Shown here piece after piece: positions 36,128 to 43,750 of a stretch of DNA of 64,000 nucleotides. The translations under genes and the position numbers were made by a program. The stretch covers positions 62,001-126,000 of the forward strand of contig NZ_FRCY01000010.1 in the NCBI RefSeq assembly GCF_900143075.1, read 5' to 3'. Each line of letters begins with the position of its first letter. The first letter of the stretch is position 1. The notes below the pieces were generated by a model. That model had not been told where the DNA came from and searched no databases. It saw only the letters and a list, made by a program, of their open reading frames with translations. Origin of the DNA: Cyclobacterium lianum. Lineage in GTDB: Bacteria > Bacteroidota > Bacteroidia > Cytophagales > Cyclobacteriaceae.

Positions 36128-38569
36128 ATGACCATGAACTTAAGAACGCTTGTTTTTGCCACTTCATTTTTCTACCTGATCGGATGGAGCCACCTGGCAG
36201 CTCAGGAGATATCCGGGACAGTATCCGGGACTATCCTGGATGAAAATCGTGAACCCCTGCCGTTCGCTAATGTAGTTTTGCTTGAAGTGAATTCTGAGGA
36301 ATTGGTTACTGCTGTCATTTCCGATGACGCCGGATACTTCACCCTGCAGACGATTTCCGAAAAAGAAGTATTTCTGCGTATTACTACCCTGGGTTACACC
36401 AGCTACCAAACTAACCCATTCGTATTGCGGGGAGGAGCAGAAAAAAATTTCGGAACCATTCAGGTGCAGGCAGAAACCACAGGATTGGACGAGGTGACGG
36501 TGAATGCTGCAAGGCCCAATGTGCTGATTCAGGCAGATAAAACAATTGTCAATGTGGCGGGAACGGTCATGGCGGAGGGCAACACAGTCCTGGACGTGGT
36601 GGGTCGTTCTCCAGGAGTGTTTGTAGATGCGGATGGCAATATCAGTCTGAATGGCAGATCAGGCGTGGTGGTTTTGATAGATGAGCGACAAACCTATATG
36701 AATGCCGCAGACCTGGCCAACTTTCTGAGGGCCATGCCAGCGGACAATATCCTGAGTATTGAAGTGATCAACAATCCTCCGGCAAAGTATGATGCTGAAG
36801 GAGCTGCTGGTGTGATTAATCTGGTGCTAAAGAAAAATAACATCAATGGCACCAATGGCAATGTACATTTGGGCAGCCAGTATAATGGATTGCATACACC
36901 ATCAGCGGGAGCGACTTTAAATGTTAAGAAAAATAAATGGACCTCAAATGCCAGTCTGAATTACAGCGAATGGGGACGATTTATAGACCTGGATATCATC
37001 AGAAGGTTTCAGGTGGACGGTGGTCTTTCGGTATTTGATCAGGAAGCGCGATTAAAGTTGTTGAGGAGCAACCTGTTTTTTTCCGGGGGTACCGATTACC
37101 AGATCAATGAAAAACACAGTATCGGGATTAACCTTCAGGCATCCGGGCAAAAAGGCACTGAGGATGGTAACTCCCTTACCAATATCTCCAACCCGAAGAA
37201 CAGTGACACGAACTACCTGAATGCGCTCAATGATTCATACTCCGATAATTACAGGGTCTTTGGAAATCTACATTACATTGCCAGACTGGACACCCAGGGA
37301 ACAAAGCTTAGCGCAGACCTCGATTTTACCCAAATGGACGCCGGTAGCCTGAGCATGCTCAGCAACAGCTATTGGACGAATGAACTCACCGGAGAGGGAA
37401 CTTCGGACAGGATCCGTACCGGCAACGAAATGTTGTATACCATTTACACAGCTAAAGCTGATTTCACCAGACCGCTCGGAAAGGACAGGGAGCTGGAGGC
37501 AGGACTGAAAGGAAGCTGGGTCAATTCAGACAATAAGTTGGACATTTCAAAAAGTGTGGAAGAGGGGGTGTTTAACCCGGATCCAAATAGCAATCATTTC
37601 ATTTACAAAGAGCAGGTACTGGCAGCCTATACTTCCTACAAAGGCCCCATCAGCGAGCAGTTGAACTTTCAGGCGGGTCTCAGGGCAGAATATGCAGATA
37701 TTGAAGGAAATTCGGTGAGTTCCTCCCAAATCAACACCCAGGAGTACCTCAACTTATTTCCCAGCCTGTACCTGCAGCACCAGGTAAACGATAACTACCA
37801 AATCGTCTATAACCTGAATCGCAGGATCACCAGACCCCATTACCGGCAGTTGAACCCCTATGTGTTTTATATCGATCCGTTGACTACTGAGGAGGGAAAT
37901 CCTCAGTTGAGGCCACAATATGCCAATAATTTTGAAATGAACCATATCATCAAGAATGCATATCAATTGGCGGTATCTTTTTCTCAGACCGAGAACGCAT
38001 TTGGACAGATCATGGTGCAGGATGAGGAAACCAGGAAAACCCGTATTCAAATGCAAAACTTAGATCGCACACAAAATTTGAGTGTGCGTGCGACAATTCC
38101 GTTTGAGTTTGCGTCCTGGTACAGCACCAGCAACATGCTCCAGTTTGATGGCAACACCTTTCAGTCTCAGTTGGGAGCCGAATTGCTGGACGAAAAACAG
38201 TTTTCCTTTATGGCCCGAAGTCAGCACAACATTACCCTGCCAAAGGGGTTCAGACTGGAATTGGTCGGGATTTACAGAAGCCCCTTTCGGGATGGGCAGT
38301 TGAAGATAGATGCGATGAGCTGGATGGACGCCGGCCTGACCAAAACATTTTACAACGACAAGCTGAGCTTAACGGTGAATGGAGCAGATATATTCAGAAC
38401 CATGAAATTCAGGGGAAATATTGATTTTCACAGCATCAATACTGATGTGCGGCAGTACAACAGCATGCAGAGCGTGAGATTTACGCTGCGTTGGAAATTT
38501 GCCCGGGGAGAGCAGTTTAAGGTTTCTCAGAGAAGTGGAAGCACCGAAGAAAGAAACAGATTGGACTAA
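36128..38569 (+). CDS. TonB-dependent receptor, outer membrane beta-barrel family with CarboxypepD_reg-like N-terminus
   Basis: An outer-membrane protein of about 813 residues. After a signal peptide comes a carboxypeptidase regulatory-like domain (GTILDENREPLPFANVVLLE), then a plug region with DKTIVNVAGTVMAEGNTVLD and GRSGVVVLIDERQTYMNAADL, and a 14-strand-type barrel of the OMP_b-brl family (ending SMQSVRFTLRWKF). This branch has no SusD partner and none is seen here. Substrate is unknown. An in-frame ATG two codons later (36134) is an equal start. It is a single-gene unit followed by a terminator. Confidence 0.88.
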   Translation: MTMNLRTLVFATSFFYLIGWSHLAAQEISGTVSGTILDENREPLPFANVVLLEVNSEELVTAVISDDAGYFTLQTISEKEVFLRITTLGYTSYQTNPFVLRGGAEKNFGTIQVQAETTGLDEVTVNAARPNVLIQADKTIVNVAGTVMAEGNTVLDVVGRSPGVFVDADGNISLNGRSGVVVLIDERQTYMNAADLANFLRAMPADNILSIEVINNPPAKYDAEGAAGVINLVLKKNNINGTNGNVHLGSQYNGLHTPSAGATLNVKKNKWTSNASLNYSEWGRFIDLDIIRRFQVDGGLSVFDQEARLKLLRSNLFFSGGTDYQINEKHSIGINLQASGQKGTEDGNSLTNISNPKNSDTNYLNALNDSYSDNYRVFGNLHYIARLDTQGTKLSADLDFTQMDAGSLSMLSNSYWTNELTGEGTSDRIRTGNEMLYTIYTAKADFTRPLGKDRELEAGLKGSWVNSDNKLDISKSVEEGVFNPDPNSNHFIYKEQVLAAYTSYKGPISEQLNFQAGLRAEYADIEGNSVSSSQINTQEYLNLFPSLYLQHQVNDNYQIVYNLNRRITRPHYRQLNPYVFYIDPLTTEEGNPQLRPQYANNFEMNHIIKNAYQLAVSFSQTENAFGQIMVQDEETRKTRIQMQNLDRTQNLSVRATIPFEFASWYSTSNMLQFDGNTFQSQLGAELLDEKQFSFMARSQHNITLPKGFRLELVGIYRSPFRDGQLKIDAMSWMDAGLTKTFYNDKLSLTVNGADIFRTMKFRGNIDFHSINTDVRQYNSMQSVRFTLRWKFARGEQFKVSQRSGSTEERNRLD

Positions 38570-38616
38570 GTTTCAGACGAGAATAAGTTTAGATTAGGTT
38601 TTTAACAATAATAAAG

Positions 38617-38641
38617 ACAGCACCTCCTGGGTGCTGTTTTT
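38617..38641 (+). terminator. Terminator after the TonB-dependent receptor gene
   Basis: The stem ACAGCACC/GGTGCTGT with a 5-base loop is followed by a T-run. It sits between convergent genes. Confidence 0.85.
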
Positions 38642-38667
38642 ATTTGATCGGGTGGCACCGATTGAGC

Positions 38668-39132
38668 TTACATGAAATGATACAGGAAGATCAAATGGGC
38701 AGAAAGGGCAGGTTTCTTTTCTCCTCTGATTTCGATTTTTACTTTCATCTCTGTCTTGATGGTGCCTCTGAGGTCACTAATATTGGCCAGGCTCGCCTTC
38801 ATTCTGATCTCGTCATTTACTTTTACCGGATTGGCAAAACGCAGGTTTTCGATACCGTAGTTGACCATCATTCTGAGGTTGTTGACCTGCACGATCTGGT
38901 TCCACAGATAAGGAACCAGGGAGAGGGTGAGGTAACCATGCGCGATAGTGCCTCCAAATGCCCCCTCTGATTTTGCTTTATCAGGGTCTGTGTGGATCCA
39001 CTGGTGGTCCAATGTCGCGTCCGCAAAGAGGTTGATCTGTTCCTGATTTATCCGGTGGTAATCCGAGACACCCAGTTCCTTGCCGATATATTGCTGAAAA
39101 TCTTCAAAACTATTGATGATAAGTTTGTTCAT
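38668..39132 (-). CDS. MaoC family (R)-specific enoyl-hydratase-like protein
   Basis: A 154-residue hot-dog fold protein. The hydratase 2 motif is complete: FADATLDHQWIHTDPDKA, with the catalytic Asp and His, followed by GGTIAHGYLTLSLVPYL. Such enzymes hydrate trans-2-enoyl thioesters or act on related substrates in fatty-acid metabolism. It is a single gene, convergent with the TonB receptor. Substrate is not known. Confidence 0.9.
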   Translation of the reverse strand: MNKLIINSFEDFQQYIGKELGVSDYHRINQEQINLFADATLDHQWIHTDPDKAKSEGAFGGTIAHGYLTLSLVPYLWNQIVQVNNLRMMVNYGIENLRFANPVKVNDEIRMKASLANISDLRGTIKTEMKVKIEIRGEKKPALSAHLIFLYHFM

Positions 39133-39233
39133 GTTCTGTTGGCTTTTAAAAAAATGAAATTATCAAAACCCTCCGGATTTTAAAACAAAAAATCAATAAA
39201 CTACCCTTTATCAGGCAAAGGCAAAGCAATGGT

Positions 39234-39710
39234 TTACCTTTTGCGGCGATAATATAAAAATCCAAGAACCAGGCTACTTATGAAAAAAATCAAGGTTGTC
39301 CATTCGTAAGTTCTTGTTTTTTCCTGCTCTTCCCGGATATCCGAATCCTTACTTTGAAGCGCTCGCTTTAGCTTGACGATATCGGCCTCAGCCTTATGGG
39401 CGATAAATTTGTAATCTTCCTTTTCGTTTCCGATTGTAGTGGTTTGAATATCCTTCAGCATTTCCAGTTCCTGCATGATCTGGTTGTCTTTCTGTATGAT
39501 CCGATCCATCCATTCATTGGTGGCCGTCATGTCTTTTTTTGTCCGGTTTCCAAAAATACCTGATTTCTGCTTTTCCGATTCCTGCCACTCCTGATGCAGG
39601 ATTTTTCTTTCCTGTACCAGTTTGTTAAGTTTTTCCTGAGCATCTGCCGAAAACGGTAGGGTCAATAACCAGATTACCAATCCCAGGAAAAATAATAATT
39701 TGTTGTTCAT
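39234..39710 (-). CDS. Hypothetical exported protein with coiled coil and C-terminal membrane helix
   Basis: A 158-residue protein that I do not recognise. I use the ATG at 39710 because a clean signal peptide starts there (KLLFFLGLVIWLLTLPFSADA followed by QEKL is split here: the helix is residues 4-20 and cleavage is near residue 23); the frame extends upstream to 39827 without support. The centre is rich in Glu, Lys and Gln and predicts a coiled coil (for example KLKRALQSKDSDIREEQEK). The C-terminus is a single membrane helix (TLIFFISSLVLGFLYYRR) with a basic end. It probably sits in the inner membrane with its coiled coil in the periplasm. Confidence 0.65.
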   Translation of the reverse strand: MNNKLLFFLGLVIWLLTLPFSADAQEKLNKLVQERKILHQEWQESEKQKSGIFGNRTKKDMTATNEWMDRIIQKDNQIMQELEMLKDIQTTTIGNEKEDYKFIAHKAEADIVKLKRALQSKDSDIREEQEKTRTYEWTTLIFFISSLVLGFLYYRRKR

Positions 39711-39942
39711 GTTGTAACTGCCTTTATGAATAAACTCCTTCATGGTCAATTTTAGCGATTTCAAAAAGCATGCCTGAAATGATTTACCGGGATATCTCAG
39801 GCCTGGTAAATAGGCAGGAAGAGCCACTATTTTCTGAAAAACAACCTGCTACAAATCTTTTTTCGTAAGAATCAGATTGACCTTTATCGCTTACTGGCCA
39901 CCAGAAGATCGGATGGTCGCCCGGGTTTGGCGGTGTCAAAAG

Positions 39943-40848
39943 TTACTTTTTGCTGGCCGGGAGAAATTCGTTCAATACCTGACGGAGATAATCCCTGTCC
40001 AGATGGGTATAGATCTCTGTCGTGGTGATGCTTTCATGCCCCAACATCTCCTGTACGGCCCTGAGGTCAGCTCCTCCTTCCACCAGGTGGGTTGCAAAAC
40101 TATGCCTGAAAGTATGTGGGCTGACCTTTTTTTGCATCCCTGTTTCTTTGACGAGTTTTTTGATGATAAGGAAAATCATCACCCTCGTCAGCTTTTTTCC
40201 GCGCCGGTTTAGAAATATGTAGTCTTCGTGTCCCCTGGCAACGTTTTGGTGTACACGGACTTCTTCCAGGTAGAGCTTCAGGTATTTGGCGGCAGACCTT
40301 CCGACCGGGACGAGGCGTTCCTTATTGCCCTTGCCTGTTACGCGAAGAAAGCCGATGTCTTTAAAATAGTGGCCGGTTTTCAAATTGACCAGTTCGGATA
40401 CCCGCAGCCCGCTGCTATACAACAATTCCAGCATGGCCCGGTTGCGGTGCCCTTCAGGCGCTCCCATGGGGATGGCCTCGAGCAATTTTTCGATTTCAGG
40501 ATAGCTCAGGGTATCCGGCAGGGTTCGGCTGAGCTTTGGTGCCTCCAAAAGCAGGGAAGGGTTGTCCCGGATTTTGTCCTCATACATAAGGAATTTAAAA
40601 AAGGCCTTGATACCGGAAAGGATCCTCGCCTGGGAAAATTCAGAAATATTCAGGCCAGACAGGGCATTTACAAACTGTCGGAGATGATAGAGTTGGACCT
40701 TATCGGGACCCAGGCCGGGAAAATTTTTTTCCATAAAGTCAGCGACTTTTTCCACATCCTGACGGTACGCCAGGATCGAATTTTCCTGTAGCGACCGCTC
40801 AATTTTCAGGTAATAGCCAAAAGCCCTGATCTCCTTTTCCCATTCCAT
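39943..40848 (-). CDS. xerD: Site-specific tyrosine recombinase XerD
   Basis: A 301-residue integrase-family recombinase that resolves chromosome dimers at dif together with XerC and FtsK. The N-terminal SAM-like DNA-binding domain spans about 1-90. Catalytic residues are in LYSSGLRVSELVNLK (Arg), TGKGNKERLVPVG (Lys), HTFRHSFATHL (His, Arg), and GHESITTTEIYTHL (His and Tyr nucleophile). Length and lack of mobile-element neighbours favour the housekeeping enzyme over a phage integrase. It is divergent from aroQ. Confidence 0.92.
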   Translation of the reverse strand: MEWEKEIRAFGYYLKIERSLQENSILAYRQDVEKVADFMEKNFPGLGPDKVQLYHLRQFVNALSGLNISEFSQARILSGIKAFFKFLMYEDKIRDNPSLLLEAPKLSRTLPDTLSYPEIEKLLEAIPMGAPEGHRNRAMLELLYSSGLRVSELVNLKTGHYFKDIGFLRVTGKGNKERLVPVGRSAAKYLKLYLEEVRVHQNVARGHEDYIFLNRRGKKLTRVMIFLIIKKLVKETGMQKKVSPHTFRHSFATHLVEGGADLRAVQEMLGHESITTTEIYTHLDRDYLRQVLNEFLPASKK

Positions 40849-40933
40849 ACAGTAAAATTAATGCTTCCCTGACACTTTGGAATCATTTTCCCAAAAACAA
40901 TGCATTATCTCCCGTACATATTGCCCGAATGCT

Positions 40934-40941
40934 TAACTTTG
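40934..40941 (+). promoter_or_regulatory. -7 promoter box of the aroQ operon
   Basis: TAACTTTG is a full match to the Bacteroidota TAnnTTTG box. It lies just after the ATG at 40929, so transcription would begin after that codon; this argues for the downstream TTG start at 40977. A -33 TTTG is not clear. Confidence 0.45.
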
Positions 40942-40976
40942 CCTTTCCATTCAGACATCAAAAACCCGACAGAAAA

Positions 40977-41405
40977 TTGAAAATCGCCATTATCAACGGG
41001 CCCAACCTCAACCTTTTAGGTAAGCGTGAGCCGGAAATTTACGGAAGCAGTACTTTTGAAGATTTTTTCGAAAAACTGAAAACCAGATATCCCGATCTGA
41101 CACTTTCCTATTACCAAAGCAATGTGGAGGGCGAGCTTGTTAACCGGCTGCATGAGGTCGGCTTTGATCATGATGGTATATTGATGAATGCCGGCGCATA
41201 TACCCATACTTCGGTGGCTTTATCAGATGCCATTGCCGGCATCAAAACGCCCGTGCTTGAAATACACATTTCCAATATTTACAAAAGAGAGGAATTCCGG
41301 CACAAGAGCATCATTTCCAAAGAATGCGTGGGGATGATTGCGGGATTGGGCTTGCTGGGTTATGAACTCGGATTACAATATTTTATACAGATAGAAAATC
41401 GCTAA
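40977..41405 (+). CDS. aroQ: 3-dehydroquinate dehydratase, type II
   Basis: A 142-residue dodecameric-type enzyme of the shikimate pathway. The active-site loop is IINGPNLNLLGKREPEIYG, with the catalytic Tyr and Arg; later blocks are YQSNVEGELVNRLHEV, NAGAYTHTSVALSDAI and EIHISNIYKREEFRHKS. I prefer the TTG at 40977, which puts the conserved beta strand at residues 2-6 as in the family and lies downstream of a -7 box at 40934. An ATG at 40929 would give 158 residues with a non-conserved extension. The stop overlaps the aminotransferase start by one base. Confidence 0.9.
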   Translation: MKIAIINGPNLNLLGKREPEIYGSSTFEDFFEKLKTRYPDLTLSYYQSNVEGELVNRLHEVGFDHDGILMNAGAYTHTSVALSDAIAGIKTPVLEIHISNIYKREEFRHKSIISKECVGMIAGLGLLGYELGLQYFIQIENR

Positions 41406-42466
41406 TGTCTATGCTCACATTTGCCCCGGGCCCGTCAAAAGTCTTTGACCGATTGCCCGAATATTTTCAGGATGCTTATCGTCAGGGTATCCTCAGTGCC
41501 AATCACCGCAGTGCGGTTTTTATGGATTTGTACAGGGAAACGGAAAGCTTGTTTAAGGAAAAGTTGGATGTCCCTTCCGATTACAAGTTACTGTTCACCT
41601 CGAGTGCCACCGAAAACTGGGAAATCATTTCCCAGTCCCTGGTAGAGCAGGCTTCATTCCATATTTTTTCAGGATCTTTTGGCAAAAAATGGTTTGATTT
41701 CGCCCAAAATATCATTCCCGAAACCGCCTCCTTGAAGTTGGATAAAAACACGGTATTGGAAGTAGCTGACCTGGCAGTTTCCGATGCTTTTGATTTCATT
41801 GCCGTTACCCAAAATGAAACCTCCAATGCCACGCAGGTAAGCAATCAAATTATTGCGGATCTGGCAGAAAAATATCCCGGCAAGATGCTGGCGGTGGATA
41901 CCACCTCCTCTATGGGAGGGATTTATCTGGACTTCAGGCTGGCAGATGTCTGGTACGCCTCTGTACAAAAGTGCTTCGGCCTGCCTGCAGGCCTGGGTTT
42001 ATTGGTGCTTTCGCCGAGAGCTATTGCCAAAGCAAAAAGCAAAGGAGAATATGGCCGCTACAATAGCCTGAACTTCATGCTGGAAAATGCCGCTAATTAC
42101 CAAACCCACTATACGCCCAATGTGCTTGGCATTTATTTGCTGTATCGGGTTCTGCAGGATATGCCGCCTATCCAGGAGGTGCAGGAAAAGACTGAAAAAA
42201 GGATGCAGGCCCTGGAAAAACTGGTGGATCAATCGGCCAAACTGGCTTTTTTGGTAACCAATCCCGCAGCAAGAAGCCGAACGGTTTTGGGCGTAGGAGG
42301 TGAAGAGGCTTTTATCAAAAGCATCAAAGCGGCTGCTGAAGCTCAGGGCATGCAAATGGGCAGTGGCTACGGTCCACTTAAACCGACCAGTTTCAGGATA
42401 GCCAATTTTCCGGCCATCACAGATGAGGAATTTGAAAAATTGACCCGGTTTTTACAAGGCTTTTGA
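41405..42466 (+). CDS. Class V PLP-dependent aminotransferase, phosphoserine aminotransferase-like
   Basis: A 353-residue PLP enzyme. The N-terminal LTFAPGPSKV and the Schiff-base block YASVQKCFGLPAGLG (lysine in VQKC) match the phosphoserine/alanine-glyoxylate aminotransferase group. VTQNETSNATQVS and AVDTTSSMGGI are the usual cofactor and substrate segments. SerC is the most likely function, but a paralog with other amino donors is possible. It is coupled to aroQ (one-base overlap) and followed by marC after 11 bases. Confidence 0.82.
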   Translation: MSMLTFAPGPSKVFDRLPEYFQDAYRQGILSANHRSAVFMDLYRETESLFKEKLDVPSDYKLLFTSSATENWEIISQSLVEQASFHIFSGSFGKKWFDFAQNIIPETASLKLDKNTVLEVADLAVSDAFDFIAVTQNETSNATQVSNQIIADLAEKYPGKMLAVDTTSSMGGIYLDFRLADVWYASVQKCFGLPAGLGLLVLSPRAIAKAKSKGEYGRYNSLNFMLENAANYQTHYTPNVLGIYLLYRVLQDMPPIQEVQEKTEKRMQALEKLVDQSAKLAFLVTNPAARSRTVLGVGGEEAFIKSIKAAAEAQGMQMGSGYGPLKPTSFRIANFPAITDEEFEKLTRFLQGF

Positions 42467-42477
42467 AAACGTAATGC

Positions 42478-43056
42478 ATGTTTGATTTCAGAGAAATTGT
42501 ATCGGTAACCCTGATCCTTTTTTCGGTCATTGATATTTTGGGATCTATACCCATAGTCATCAATCTCCGCAAGAAGGTTGGCCATATCCAAAGCGGAAAA
42601 GCCACTATCGTGGCCGGGGTATTGATGGTACTGTTTCTGATTCTAGGGAAGTCCATTCTTCAACTCTTCGGTATCGGAGTGGAGGACTTTGCCATAGCCG
42701 GAGCGCTGATCATTTTTGCACTTGGAGCGGAGATGATCCTGGGAATTGAAATTTTCAAACCCGATCCAGCAGCAGGGGCCACAAGTACCTCCATTGTTCC
42801 GATTGCCTTTCCGTTGATCGCAGGAGCAGGTACACTGACGACCATCCTAACCTTAAAGGCAGAATTTTCTCAGGCCAACATTGCTGTAGGGATCATCCTG
42901 AACCTGATCATCATATTTGTGGTCCTCAAAAGCACCAACTGGCTGGAGCGAAAGTTGGGGCAGACGGGCCTGGATGTATTGCGCAGGATATTCGGTATTA
43001 TTCTGTTGTCGATAGCCATCAAGATCTTTAAAAGCAATGTGTTTCCTGGCAGTTGA
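42478..43056 (+). CDS. MarC family integral membrane protein
   Basis: A 192-residue inner-membrane protein with about six helices. The segments FSVIDILGSIPIVINL, GAEMILGIEI and the Ser/Thr-Ile-Val-Pro-Ile-Ala-Phe-Pro block IVPIAFPLIAGAGTLTTIL are typical of MarC/UPF0056. Function of the family is unknown despite the name. It is the last gene of the aroQ-aminotransferase-marC run. Confidence 0.9.
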   Translation: MFDFREIVSVTLILFSVIDILGSIPIVINLRKKVGHIQSGKATIVAGVLMVLFLILGKSILQLFGIGVEDFAIAGALIIFALGAEMILGIEIFKPDPAAGATSTSIVPIAFPLIAGAGTLTTILTLKAEFSQANIAVGIILNLIIIFVVLKSTNWLERKLGQTGLDVLRRIFGIILLSIAIKIFKSNVFPGS

Positions 43057-43182
43057 GGAGGAGCTTGCGGTTGTCCGGATATCCCAGGGTTTTTTACATT
43101 ATATTTTCGTATTTAGGGTTTTGATTTGAAGAAAAAAGAATTACTTTTGCAATCGCTTTGGGAATAAAATCCGAAAGTAGTT

Positions 43183-43260
43183 CGGGGTGTAGCGTAGCCC
43201 GGTCATCGCGCCTCGTTTGGGACGAGGAGGTCGCAGGTTCGAATCCTGCCACCCCGACCA
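43183..43260 (+). tRNA. tRNA-Pro (anticodon TGG)
   Basis: The acceptor stem CGGGGTG/CACCCCG closes a full cloverleaf. The anticodon arm is CCTCG-TTTGGGA-CGAGG, giving anticodon TGG. The T arm is CAGG-TTCGAATC-CTG-type, and the 3' CCA is encoded in the DNA (43258-43260). Confidence 0.97.
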
Positions 43261-43268
43261 ATACAAAA

Positions 43269-43298
43269 AAAACCTGCCTTTTCGAGGTGGGTTTTTTT
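43269..43298 (+). terminator. Terminator of the tRNA-Pro gene
   Basis: An 11-bp stem AAAACCTGCCT/AGGTGGGTTTT with two wobble pairs and loop TTTCG is followed by a T-run. Confidence 0.85.
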
Positions 43299-43300
43299 AT

Positions 43301-43750
43301 GCCCATTTGGTTAAACTTTACAATGGTGCCGGGAAGAGAACCGGGATTGAAATAGGTGATGGAGGGCAACTCCTAACTGTTGTTTATTTCTCTGATGCGT
43401 GGAATACTGAAAGCAAGTAGTCGCACTGCCTTGATCGCCACCCAACAAGTCTTTTTGTGAGCTATAGGCGATTGATACGATAAGATTTTTATTACTTACT
43501 GCTAAAGCATCAGGCCGTTGAAGCACGGTGGCGGGGATTTCAAATCAGGACTGAAACATCCCATTTTCAATCAATTGGTTTTGGCGTTACCCCATTATTC
43601 CTGCTATCAAAACCAGAAAATTCCAACTCTTCAAAAAACCCGCTTGAATAGAAAATTTCTATTGTTTTAATTAATTAAGATTATTTCCAAATAGCATTGT
43701 TTAGAATTAATCTTATTAATACTTTTGCCCTGTCAAAATTTATAAACACA
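43301..43750. other. Intergenic region between tRNA-Pro and the siderophore receptor
   Basis: No credible gene is seen in these 450 bases. The last 75 bases hold a promoter and an inverted repeat for the receptor gene. The part from 43310 to 43640 shows nothing I recognise; an open frame from 43697 continues into the receptor but lies upstream of or inside the promoter. Confidence 0.5.
43676..43727 (+). promoter_or_regulatory. Candidate promoter and operator of the siderophore receptor operon
   Basis: TTG at 43697-43699, 20 bases, then TACTTTTG at 43720-43727 fits the Bacteroidota promoter well. An inverted repeat TAAGATTA (43676-43683) and TAATCTTA (43708-43715) brackets the -33 element, which suggests a repressor or activator site. 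The regulator is unknown; an iron-responsive one would be expected. Confidence 0.5.

Noticed and set aside
39943-40848. XerD-like gene as a mobile-element integrase
   Set aside because: Length, motifs and housekeeping neighbours fit chromosomal XerD; no attachment repeats or phage genes are nearby, and tRNA-Pro at 43183 shows no flanking duplicate of its 3' end in the window.
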